Assembly: GCF_000524195.1 (NCBI RefSeq)
Contig: NW_020170475.1
Coordinates: forward strand, 195,902 to 259,901
Reading direction: 5' to 3'
DNA length: 64,000 nucleotides
Origin: Echinococcus granulosus
Taxonomy: Eukaryota > Platyhelminthes > Cestoda > Cyclophyllidea > Taeniidae
This document shows positions 1 through 12,320 of this stretch, piece by piece. A program made the translations under genes and the position numbers. Under the pieces are notes generated by a model. The model saw nothing but the letters and a program-made list of their open reading frames with translations, searched no databases and was not told the DNA's origin. Positions within the stretch are counted from its first letter, which is position 1; every line of letters begins with the position of its first letter.

Positions 1-2059
1 TATGTCCATATTTTTCTGCAAATAGTTTGAAGTAAAAGATCAGTTATTTGATTTTAAAAAGACGATAAATGTTGTGATTTAAAGACGAACATTTTTGGCT
101 CATTTCTGCTATTATTCTGAATTTATTCCACCTGGTTCCGCGGAACAATTACCATTTGTTTCACTCCTCTCATTGCTCCAAAACCACCTTTCTCATTTGT
201 TTTCGTGATGGCACGTTCATAAGTAATTCGAGTGAATTTTCTCTTCGTTCCTCTCACGCATCGTGATTTCTCTTGCCAATTTTATGGTTGATGATGAAGC
301 GCTGCCAGTCTTATAAAGGAATTTCTTCTGTAAATACAGGTGGAGTGTTTACTAGTTTTGAACAAACTTTATGCTTTCTTAATCACAATCTAAATTAGCA
401 AAAAAGGAAAATAAAATCCGTTATAAAAAAACCAACTTAGAATATGCCCAAGTAGAGTGGTCATATTATTGTTAAAATTTCTTTGTGTAATAGAGCCTTC
501 CAGTCACCATAAATAGTACTTCCATTAGGCGGTATGAGCCTCCAGTCAAGACTATACTCTCTCATTCCTTCTTCTTCTCGAAAAACTAAATCAACAAGTC
601 AATTTAATAAATTGTATATTTAAAAGCCAAATACTAAACTCCTGCTCACATGTATGGTGCTGTTCATAGTACAAACAAAAAGCCACAAGCAGTTACAAGT
701 TTTGAGTTATACTGTAATACGATAGTGGTTTATCCCACGGCATCAGTGAGGCGCCACTTTTGGACTTTGAATTAGCCCCCTTGTACCTCGCTGGGTGGGC
801 TAGCCTTTTGGGTCATGCCAATAGCCCAGACACCTTCTCTGCGCTGAATATGTATTCTGCCCGAGTATTGTGTCTTCTTTCGTCTTCAGGGAGTCCCGGG
901 ACGCTACAATACGGTAACGTGCCTTTGTTAATTCCATTTTAATAATTAGTGTCTGATAATATAATACCCTGGAGAATTGATAAAAGTAACGTGATTTATT
1001 TCTTCGCTAATTTAATATTATCATTCAGCGACGGTTATAGAAGGGGTCAGTATCAAACCGGATGCTTAGAAGTTTAAGTACTACTCGGTGAAGTGACAAG
1101 TACAATACTCCTATGGTAATTATACTTTGAAGGAGTCGTTTGAATGTACCATTATGCATCATCATCTTTGTAAAAAAAAAAAACGAAATTATGCATTATC
1201 ACAGGATTACAGTTGAATGAGTGTAGTGATCTGGTCTTTTGTACAAGTGGATTTTTACATATATGAGCTCAACAGTTCCTGCTGGGTGTACGTTAGTTGG
1301 GACTCAGGGCAATTCGACCGTACCTTTAGCCTTTCTGCCCTTATGTGCATTAGTGATAAGCTTTCTCCCAAACTGGTATGACTTACTACGAGTTCAGGTA
1401 AGATATAGAACACTCCAGAGCACTGGGTAATATAACATAGTCAAATCAGGCAGGCCCAACATGAATTCTAAGATGTGGATATGGTGCTAATAGTGCCAAC
1501 CACCTGTGGCAGTCAACAACTACGATAATAAATGGAGAAATCCCAGTAATATCTGGTCTAATGTAACTTCCTAGCCTAATTGAAACAGTTGGTAGGTCCA
1601 AAAACAAGATAAATTAGAAACATCAGCACAAGAGCGCAAAGGGTGAGTTATGGTAATACCAAGATTATTGTGGCAAACCTAGAAATCGTAGCACACCCCT
1701 AACTAAAAATGCACTTCCAAGACAAGACTAGTGAATTTAAAATATAAAATATCTGACAAGGTACTTTTGATGACTGGAAAATTTTGTAGAATACATAAGA
1801 CGTCCTAAGGTAGTTCATTAACAATTACATAATTTAAAAAGTTGTCTTTTTGCGAAATAACCCGTCCTAATAAGGTTGTATTGAAATTAAAATATCCTAC
1901 ATGGCTATATTTAGGAAGTCATATTCCGTCTAAATCGAAGCAATCTATAATAATAGAATGAAACCAGTCATCCTTATAGTTGGTTTTAATAAACCAATGG
2001 GGACTCATTCACGCTAATGAGACACTTTGCGATTCGAAGGGGTTGTTAGGAGGGGAGTT
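1..2059. other. intergenic, upstream of IFT88
   Basis: AT-rich flank with no recognisable gene. Short open frames near 760-942 and 1239-1430 are locally GC-richer but resemble no protein I know. The first overlaps a dispersed repeat copy described separately. The IFT88 promoter should lie toward the right end, but I see no clear TATA box or motif. Confidence 0.6.
728..903 (+). repeat. dispersed repeat, copy A
   Basis: A GC-richer block that aligns by eye with 49203-49361 on the same strand. The best shared stretch is the 3' end, where both copies carry GAGTATTGTGTCTT, then TTTCG, CTTCAG and CGGGACG with few differences. The 5' part is more diverged but keeps TACCTC and an ATGCC-ATAGC run in the same order. 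I see no terminal inverted repeats, target-site duplication or coding capacity, so the class (SINE, MITE, LTR fragment) is undetermined. The left boundary is approximate. Confidence 0.55.
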
Positions 2060-5000
2060 ATGCGTGATTCAACAAATATAGATGACATATATGAGGGTTT
2101 CGATGCTGTTCCGCCGTCATTTGACGCTGGAAATATTTTCTCAGATCAAAACATCCAAACTGCCTTGAAAACCGCTAGTAAGGGAAGGAGACCTACGGTA
2201 AGCAGGGGAGATGACTGACACAAACGTCATTTTATTTTACTCAGCAGTTTTACCCTTTTACTCTAAGAGATGTTTTGTTTTATAGATTTGTGGTAAACTT
2301 AAGGTAGCACTTGACTTGGTCTAATGTAGACGTTTACTGAAATGTTTTTTTTGCATTTGCTGCATTGAAATAGCCCCAATACAACAAGCTCTGAGCACCC
2401 ACTTACTTTAATTTTTTTAACATGGCTGTAGGCTTTCTGTTACTATATCCTAACATCTTACTTCCCGTTTTTGCTATTTGGAACACAATAATAGCAATTT
2501 CTGTGGTAAACCAAACTCCATATTTTATTTACGTAACTGTTATTTGCCTCTATGCTCGTCATTTTAATGCTCACAGTGCTTTGAGAATTCTGGAGGACAC
2601 ATGAGGATGGGCGCTGCTATCGGCAGTGACCGCTATCTCTCAACCACTGAGTCTTCTGGTTTCGGTACTTATCGTCCAATGACCTCCGTTCGGGCCGCCG
2701 GTTTTTCATCCAATCTGCGACGTAGTACGGCTTTTGGAAAGTTCAGTGTGGATGCCTCCACGGTCAATCATTCTACTACTGAACCCGGATCCATCGACAT
2801 AGCCGCTCCCCCACTTGAACAGAAACCCGAAGACTCCCCTGAAACCCAGATGCAAGAAATGGAGAAAAAGGTGAAATTTTTCTGTTATACATCGCAAAAT
2901 ATTTTTAAAAAATTCGAGATGGATACAAAAGTGGGAGGTCATTGCAGTCAAGTAGTTTTGAAATGCACAAATAAGGATTTTATTGCTATGCTTTCAGTAT
3001 TCAGATGACTAAATTTTTGAATAATTTATTTCTGGCTAGAGCATTTCAGCTTTGCGAGCAAAGTTCTCCTAATTAATGAAATTTTCGGGCGATATTTTTG
3101 GAATAAGTGTCGCAACCTTGCTTATGCTAAGAAAGTTCACTTAATGTGCTCATGGTATTTACTTATTTGAGTGTGCAAATTTGCTAACTCAGATATGGCA
3201 AGGAGATAACTGGAAAGCGCAGTATATGGTAACGCATCACTTTGTTCTGCTGGACAAATTTGCACAGGCATTCTAGTTTTGTATGGCAGAAAGTTAACTT
3301 GCTTTATAACTCAAATACAAAATATTTCAGGTACATCGTAATCAGCTATCCCTTTTGGCACATGTAACTCGTCCGCGTTTTGAAATTTTATGAGTATTGC
3401 TATCGACTTTAATATTGTATTTCTTTAAGGACTTAATAATGCTTTTAAAAATATTATTGTGGAATATGGACCTGTTTTTAATCTCAGTGTTTGATAATTA
3501 TTGAAATAATCTCAGTGTTTCCCAAGAATTTGATAATGCTCTAATAATCCTGCTTTGTCACTGTATTTTAATGTAGATTGATAAGAAACCAATAACGCAG
3601 GGGCTGAAATTATGATGATTTTAGGTTTAACTTTTTTGATGCTTTATATTCTTCGGATGTTAATGATGTAGCCTGTCTTAAAGAGTCATCTTGGCACTTT
3701 TATTGAGCATTGTTATTGTTTACGTTCACTTAAAGCCACACAGCGACCGAACGATTCTGTCTCCCGAAATGTAGTCGATTATTTACTAGTAAGTAAAATA
3801 TAGTTAGGAGTTTTAAAACAACCTGCATTTCTCTTTTGTTCTATCTTTTTATTTTGAGCTCTGTGCTTCTTGTAGCATAGCCGTGGAGTTCATATCAAAT
3901 GAAAATAACCTCTTTCATAAATAAACAGGTGACGCAGCTGTTTGAAGAGAGCTGTTTAGCGGCAGCTAGCGGGAATATAAGCGTGGCCCTTGAAAAGGCC
4001 AAGGAGGCCGGTCGCAAGGAGCGCGTCCTAGTACGCCAACGTGAGCAGCTTGGAGTAGCGGATCAAATTAATCTCGACCTGACCTACTCCATCCTCTTTA
4101 ACCTTGCCAACTGCTATGAGCTGGCAGATTTGAACCACGAGGCTCTGAACACTTACCAAGCCATTGTTCGCAACAAGATGTTCTCACATGCAGGCATGAT
4201 TCCCCTTTGAACAGTTGGTTCACTTCTCATCCGTCCTCTCTCCTCTTATAGGAAGACTCAAGGTTAACATGGGAAATATTTACTTTCGCCAGAAAAACTA
4301 TACAAAAGCCATCAAAATGTATCGTATGGGCCTGGATCAGGTACCCAAAACTCATAAGTCAATGCGGTAAGACAATTTTGCATTAGTAATGTTGAATTTG
4401 TAGGATAAAGATCATGCAAAATATTGGAATAGCCTTTGTGAAACTACGCCAGTACAACGATGCCATCACTGCTTTTGAGCACATAATGCAGGAGGATGCG
4501 GGAATAAAGGCAGCTCTGAATTTGATTCTCTGCTACTTTAAGATTGGCGATAAGAACAATATGAAGTACACATTCCAACGGCTTCTTAAAGTCGACTCAC
4601 ACCTTGATGACGAGGAGCGCTATCTTTCACAGACTGTGAGCATACCTGAATTTCTTTTTCCGTATCATAATGCGATAAGGCAACTAAGGTTATGATTTGG
4701 CCCCTTGTTTTGTTTCAAGACTGTAGTATTGTGTTACTGGGTACTTCAAAACTGAAACCGGCAAATTTGACTTATGTGTGTATGTTTGGTGATATTTTAT
4801 TAAAAAATGACTGCGATTGTATATTTTGTTCCTTTCAGGATGACAAACAATATGACAACATACTAGAAGTCATAAAGAACGATGACCTGCGGCAGTACGA
4901 GAAAAATAGGTTTGTGATATTGATGATTTGTATCTACATTTTTGAACTTGTGGTCAATGCCAGCAGAAGTGGGCGTCCAAATGTACACAGCTTAATAACA

Positions 5001-8000
5001 CTTAGTTTTCCGGGAAGGGCATTCTTTATTGAAAGCCTCTCGTAAACTGTTAGGGTTATGACCATATGAGCTGCTTCACCAACTTATTCTCTGCAAATTA
5101 CGTGGCTTTGGAAATATCGGCACTATCTCTGAGCTTTTCACTTAAACGCATTCAGTAAATGTGTTTAACTGTAGGAAGGCACACGCAGAATCTGTTATTA
5201 AAATGGTCGCCAAAATAATTGCTCCAGCTATAGAAGCAAACTTCAACTTGGGCTATACATGGTGCATTGAACAAACCAAGAACTCTGCGTATCGTGAACT
5301 TCCTAATGACCTGGAAATCGACAAGGCGTTGATGTATCTCAGACAACGTGACTTTCATCCGGTTTGAATTTGTCTACATTTCGTATTGAATTGAATTTAA
5401 ATTTCGTTTTAATCTGTTCTGCTAGCGAGAGGCTGAAAGGCAATTTAACGGCTTTAATTATAGCAGGAAAGTGTATCGCAATCATATATTTGCACTAGTT
5501 CCCGTGGTTGTGCTGCTTAAAGAAATGGAAAACAATAATATCCTGCCTAAGCTACTGTAAGCGCTTGAGTTTTCGATCGACTGATCATGGAAATGTGCTT
5601 GCGTTTTATGAATTTGAAGCTAAAACAGTAAATGCCTTTTCTAATCTCCTTAATCAGAACAGGACTTACAGTGTCAATTTGGGATTTCATTGTTTGTGCA
5701 AATCAAAGTCTCCATTTTGATGTACTCATGGTGCATCTAAGGCACAAAAACATTTGTTTAAATGTTCAAAATATTTGAGAGCTGAGGCCTCTGCTAAGAA
5801 ATCGCTTAGCTCAATACGTTTTCAAGGGCAAAATTCCAAAGCTGCAATGACTCTGATGTGTGAATTCTAGATCTGTTAAAATACAAAATTCAAAATTCGC
5901 CGAATACTTTCTTATCAGCGTTATGAACTTGTTATTTGGTCCCAAATGAATGCCTCCTCTCGCAACCATGTGTTTCCAAAAGCCATAAATTTAGTCGTCT
6001 GCGTTTACAAGTTGCAAATTTCTCATTAATGTAGGGTTTTCTATTTTTTCCACTATGAATTCAAAACACTATCGGAAAATGACTGCATGCTGAATTGAAA
6101 TAGTAAAATACATGTTATGCTCTTAGGGCACAAAAATACTAATTCTGTGGTGTCAGAACGGAAGCAAGTTCTACGTGGTAATGCTTTATTTTCCATTCTA
6201 GGAGGGCGACAAATCTTTACACTTTAAGGTGAGTTATTCCTTTTAGTTACAGTATCATTACAAACACAGCCTCATGCATTGTATTTGATGTTGCATAAGT
6301 GGTTTTCTTTATCTTCTATAAGGCCATAGAGACGTTGAAGTCATTTGAAAACAAGGACACCCGAACAGCTTGCACAGCTGCAACAAACCTCTCCTTCCTT
6401 TACTTCCTTGAGGGTGACTTCGCACAAGCCGACCGGTATGCCAATCAGGCGCTGGCTGCTGACCGCTACAGTCCTGCTGGTAATGAGCCCACCCACACAC
6501 TAGCACCGCTAATAAGAAATGCATAAGTCTTCGACATTTCTCTCAACCATCCGCCAATACAATTCTTGATGTTTACACGAAGGTATTCATGAGAAAGGCA
6601 AAGCCATTCCGAGTCCCAGTCAATTTTTATTGATATTTTCATCTTAAGATTTTCCAGCAGATTCTTACGCTTTATATAAAAAACGTCCATGATAGTGTAC
6701 GCTCTGCTACGCTTGCAGCTTCAAACCTCGAGTCTGTCGTTACTATCATAACGTACCTCAAGCAATCATATAATTACCAGCATTTTTTGCAAAGTGGATG
6801 TTTTTCATCGGTACTGCTTTGCGTTTGCTTCCCTTAACTAATTCCAACGACCCTTTGGGTGGAAAAGTCCAGTTGGTGAAATAAACTTACTCCAGATCGT
6901 TTGGACGTCAAAATCCATTTTCTTTGGTTCATTTAATTTTGCAAGGATAAAGATTAGTATTTCATCAGAATAATATTACTATGTTGTGGTTCTGTCAGAT
7001 CTTGTAAAGTATACCTAAAACCCAGGCATCATTTAAAGCGACCTTAGTTGACTTGAATTGAAATCATCTCCTCATATAGGAAGTCTCAAAGATGCCAACT
7101 TACTAATTTATGCCTTTTGAACCATTTTTTCAAGTTATCTGTTTAGGTCATTTAGGTTTATAAAAGTTTTCATTATTATAGTTAATTTGAATCGCTGCAT
7201 CGCATTCAATAGAAAGTGCGATTTTAAGCCCTTGCCAACTGTTTTGACGACCTAGGTAGGAAAATTATTTTAAATAAGATTTGTTCCTAGTAGATACACA
7301 AGAGTTACAAAAAATTTAAAACGGTTATGAAACGTAAGTGCATAAATCGATTCTGGATGCTTCAGGTTTCTGAAAAGTAAATTCACTGAGCACTCAAATC
7401 TTTAAAAATATAAACCCTCTTAATAGGCTCCTCGTCCTAACACAAGGCAGATCGGATGTTTGGTGTCCAGATTTTGCTAAGACTGAAATACCCCAAACGA
7501 TGCCCTTTTGCGCTGCAGCTCTGGTGAATAAGGGGAACATCTTATTCAAGCAGGGGCAATTGGACAGGGCACGCGACTGCTACCGTGAAGCCCTACAGGA
7601 CGATCCGACTTGTGTGGAGGCACTATACAATTTTGGTCTAGTGGCCAAACAACTTGACAGACTGGAGGAGGCTTTGGATGCCTTCTACAAGATACACTCA
7701 ATGCTTCCCAACAATGTTTTGGTGATGTACCAGATGATGGATATCTACGAGCGGATGGGGGATCTATCGCAGTCCCAAGACTGGTAGGTTAGCCTTTTGT
7801 CGTGACCTATTGTAATGTCTCTTGCTGCATAGGGATTGCAACAATTTCCTACATGCGCCTTACTGTGTACCTCTAGGGTGTGAAAGAGGGGAGGTCATCC
7901 TCTTTCAGATATATGCGGGCGAAAGCTTCTCCATCAATTGTGCAAGAGTGCTTATAGCTGAAACTAAAATAATTGTTTGCATTATATGAAAATTTTCATT

Positions 8001-11000
8001 TAAACACTCGTTTTAATATTTTATTTGTTGAGTACTATACTTTTTTCTTTTTGTGACATGTGGATTACAAAGGGCACATTAGGAATAGTGTTTTGCTCAC
8101 TTATTTGACTTATTCACTTATATGTAAGAAATCATCCAAAAAATTTGGGTAATTGCGCAAATCATCTTTTCCCTAAACCGCTCTCTCGTTTTTTGCAAAC
8201 TACATTTATACTCAATGGGTATTACGTAGTTTTTTTGGTAAATCTTAGCTTATCCTTTTCGTTTAGTCAGGAGTTAGTTTACAAATAAAATTCAATTCCT
8301 TTTGTGGATGATTCTTTATATTCTCAAATCCTTTGCTGGGACCATTATCTCCAGGCTTTCTCCCGCCAAATTCGTGCCATTGTATCGCTTTGTTTAAATA
8401 ATTTTAGGCGACCCATTTTTTGAAATGAAATAAAGCTTTTATGGGTGCCTACCCTTTGCAGGTTCCTTCAACTTCACGGACTTATCCCATCAGATCCCTT
8501 TCTTTTGCAACACTGTGGCGACTGTTTTGAGCGAATCGGGGATAAATCCCAGGCCTTCTCTTATTACTACGACGTGAGCGTCAATTGCAATTTGTTTACA
8601 CAAATTACGTCCCAGAACGAGCTAATGCTGTCGTTTTCATAAATTTCAGTCGTTTAAGTATTATCCTTGCAACTTCGAAGTGATTGAATGGCTTGGTGCC
8701 TACTACGTTGAGTCTCAGTTTTGCGAAAAATCCATCGGCTACTTTGAACGTGCCGCGTTGATGCAGTGAGTAAAATCATCACATATTTTGACAGTTATAA
8801 AATTTTACATACTGTCGTATGAATGCTAATTTGTCAGGTAATTGTCCCAATTGTTGGGTCTTGATTTCAACTTTAAAAAGTTTTGAATTTCAATATTTTT
8901 ACTCATAGGTAGATCTTTATGATAATCTTTTGCGGTCATAGCTTTAATTATTTTAGGAAAAGAGAGGCACTTTTTTGGTATTTTGAAGTGGACATTCTTA
9001 GTCTGCATTAATTGTTAAAGAAATCTACTTATGTAAGACTTAAACTTGAAATAATCGTTTCCTTCTAAAATTACCTAAAAATATTAGGACCTAGTTTTTT
9101 AACACCTTAATGCATCGTTAAAATTTTGACTTTGATCAAGCAAACACTTAGTAGTGCATAGTGAAGGAACTACAATAAGCCTTTTTCCGCCGTATTTTTG
9201 TGAAGATTTTGCTTTTTACCGAAGTTAAGCATTTAGCCTTACTTCTACATTTTAGACCGAACCAAATAAAGTGGCAACTGATGATTGCCTCCTGCCATCG
9301 AAAAAGTGGAAACTACCAACAAGCTCTCGAGATGTACAAGAAAATTCACAGTAAATTTCCAGAAAATATTGAATGTGAGTCCGACACCCTCTTAATAGTA
9401 TAGGGACATTGAAAATCAAAATTAACAAGGATAATTAAGTGAAATTGGCTTGCATAAGTGGATTTTGTAAAGCTAATACCTGAAATTGCTTACAATGTAA
9501 GATTGTTTTTGTCCATTTATAGTATAGAAAATTCCATCTAAATCTTCACAAGTTGATATTACAATTATGCATTGTCCATTGGAATACTTCATGATTTTAA
9601 CTCGCCGTCAAATTGCATTACGCGGCTTATAGGTCTTCAGTTTCTCGTTAGACTACACAAAGATATGGGACTGCCCGAAACAGACGAATACCTCTCTCGG
9701 TTGAAGAAAGCGGAGAAAATTCGAGAGGCCCGTGAACAACGAGTGATTTCTGCCTCTAGCCGTCAACCCTTTAACATTGGTGCTTTTGGGCAGCCAAGCG
9801 AGAGCCTTGACAGCATAAGTGGAGGTAAATCACTGTCGTTCCTACCAAAGGTTATGAGCGTAAAGCTTAATTGACTTCATTGCGGTCAGTTTTAAATTTG
9901 TCTAATTATTACTTAAGAAGAAGGACTTTATTTTAAAAGTATTCCGATGAAGTTTTGGCCTCAGAAAGTAATGAATGGTGAGCAAATGGTTCTCGAAATT
10001 ATTAGATTCGTTTTTCTGCCCCGTTATGGTACTTTAGAATTGGAATATTCATTTTTCTGTTGAACTGTGAAGATGAATTATTAATACCAAAAAATATTGT
10101 TTCACAAAAATTATCGATGTCGACTGGAAAACCACTCTACATTTGAACTTATTGAAATGAATAGCTACTTTGTTTTTTTAAGTCATGAAACTTTCTGAAT
10201 TTCCATAGCTCCTAGCGAATATTAAAGCATGGGCGAACATCCCACGATATTTTTTCGGCTACTAGACAATGTTCTCATTTCATGGCAATCGGCATGAGTA
10301 CTTTCAGAAAAGTTATTTAGCCGCTTATTTAAAATGACAGGTCTTTGGAGCCCTCTCAAATTAACAACTTTAAAAAGACTGAAGCGTCATTTGCTTAGTT
10401 AACATTTTCTGCAATTCTTAAAGAAAAATGCGATGTCTCAACATCCTTTTCCGTCCACTAATAAATCCACCATAAAATCAAAACTATTCACGATTTGTAA
10501 AATCTTGCCAATTTTGGGAAATAAACAAATTCTGAACGTTCGTAAGAGGGAGTTGGATGGAAGTGCTTAGACCACAACTTTAAACTAGCTAACCAAATAA
10601 GAAAAATAGCAGATTTGGAATGCTGACAGTTGTGTAGATGGTGCTGGCTGAAGAGTGCTTAGTTATAGGCAGTCGTGATAGCAGCGCAACCACAAGACGC
10701 CGAATGCAAGGCAGTTATACAAGATCTTCCAGCCACGTCCCATCTCGTCTAACCAATGGACTGCCGCCAGCAGCGTCCTCGTCGTCGCTTCAGCTGCCCG
10801 ACACCGACGCAGAGGACGAAGATGGACATGAAGATTCACGTCAGCAGTACCGCTCTAGCACCCTGAATCCCATGGAAGTGGCCTACGTAGACCCCCTGGG
10901 GCCCTCCGTGGAGCGACCACGTACTACGGTGAAAACACGCCGTTCCGTTCCGAAAGAATTCGCTGACGACTATGCTGTTGATAATCTGCTGCCTGATTGA
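2060..11000 (+). CDS. IFT88: Intraflagellar transport protein 88 (IFT-B core, TPR protein)
   Basis: IFT88 is a TPR scaffold of the IFT-B complex that carries cargo to ciliary tips. In a flatworm this would mean flame cells, sensory endings and sperm. Exons: 2060-2197, 2577-2870, 3929-4193, 4252-4366, 4404-4635, 4839-4909, 5175-5361, 6323-6479, 7519-7783, 8462-8573, 8650-8765, 9256-9374, 9633-9824, 10669-11000, giving 864 aa (human about 830). Diagnostic segments in order are GRRP near the N-terminus, RPMTSVRAAGF, the AGRKERVLVRQREQ block, NMGNIYF, RIKIMQNIG, DLEIDKALMYLRQRDF, AATNLSFLY, GDKSQAFSYYYD, VIEWLGAYY, IKWQLMIASC, and the C-terminal VDPLGPSVERPRTT ending in NLLPD. ATG 2060 is the first in-frame Met before the conserved N-terminal block. 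Intron 3 is GC-AG, intron 4 is only 37 bases, and a possible AATAAA lies at 11044-11049. The exon 2 start is slightly uncertain (2577 or 2586). Confidence 0.96.
4194..4251 (+). other. IFT88: IFT88 intron 3, GC-AG mini-intron (58 nt)
   Basis: The exon reads ...CATGCAG and is followed by gcatga. Reading on reaches TGA at 4208. Splicing from this GC donor to the TATAG acceptor at 4250-4251 gives NKMFSHAG joined to RLKVNMGNIY, which follows the conserved IFT88 sequence without a gap and keeps phase 1. No GT donor in the neighbourhood does the same. Confidence 0.85.
4367..4403 (+). other. IFT88: IFT88 intron 4, 37-nt intron
   Basis: GTAAGA donor and TTTGTAG acceptor are only 37 bases apart. Splicing joins SMR to IKIMQNIG, an IFT88 hallmark, in frame. 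Confidence 0.9.
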
Positions 11001-12320
11001 AATGAATTGAATTGGTCAAAGTGACGCGGGGTGTTACTTGATTAATAAATTTAACTGGCATTATCATTTTCACGTTCACTGTGATATTGAGAGCGATTAT
11101 AAAATTATGTCACGCATTTGGAGAAGCTTGGTAATTAGTTCACGTTTTTAATTTTTAACCACTGACATCAGCACTAATCAATAAAAATTTTAAATGCCTA
11201 TGAAGAAATGGGGCCGTTGCTGTCTACCCACTCTTTACCAGGGTTTAGCTAAGGTAGACAAGTAAGAACTTAGCCCGAATTCCCTCTCATAAATAGGGTA
11301 ATGTTTTATCCGATAAAAATTAATCAGAACTTTTGTAATCATTTGACTCTGTCGTTTTTCTGTACAGCTTGGCAGCGATGTGTTCGCTACTACATTCATT
11401 CACTTGAAATGTAACCTAGTTTCCTCCTACTGTATTTTTCGTAAGTTAGAACGAAATACTTCTATAAACGCATCTTATTTTTGCATGGGCTCTTAAAATA
11501 GTACGCTCTCACTCTTATTTACTCAGGCGTACTACGACTGCTTGCTCCTTCTGGTGGTAATTTACAAATCAGCGTCCCTTTTCTTTTTGCAAATGTGCGG
11601 TGATCTGGAAGTCAGATACTTATTTTTTTAAACAACTGAAATAACGGTTTCTCCTTATCATCGTGTCATTGCGCACTGCGACCTAAAACTGTCACGGACT
11701 AGCAGACAACAATTCACAAGCGCCACAGCACTCCCCCCCCCCCTCCCTAAGATGACACCACCTGCTGAACTCCACATTCCCATGCCGTTCAATTGCGGAA
11801 AAAACCCTGCTCCTTTTGACCGTTTACGTTCCGTTTCCTAGGAATTCGTGGAAAGTGACGTCGCTGCATAAACAAATGGGTATAATGTGACCCAATCACG
11901 ATCACGATCAAATACTCGGACGTAAATTGAGACGCGGCCCCCGAAGGCGAGTCCACATTAATAAAGAGCTGACACACAAGTCGTTAAATCAACCAGCACA
12001 ACCACTGCGCCCTCGTTCACGCGTCGGAATAACAAATTATTAGAAATTATCACTGAGTTTACACTTTGCCATTGAATATACCACGATTTCAAACTGGTTG
12101 TTAATAAGAGATTTTATAGTTCGAAAAAAAAACTTCTTAGACGAGGAAGTAAAGAAAAGAACCACAACTTTAAAAAGGGATGAAGACAAAGTGCTATACA
12201 CCGACCATTAAAAGAACTTGAAAGACCGTCAGGAAGAAAAAGCAAAAAAGCGAATGTGAAATCATAGGTGCTCTCTAGATATTCACAGCCGGAGTTTTAG
12301 AGATGAACGGGAGTAGTGGG
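11001..12320. other. convergent intergenic region between IFT88 and FHIP
   Basis: Holds the two 3' ends. AATAAA at 11044-11049 and again at 11180-11185 could serve IFT88. A run of eleven C occurs at 11733-11743. I see no gene here. The open frame on the minus strand at 11789-11977 has no recognisable product. Confidence 0.6.
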
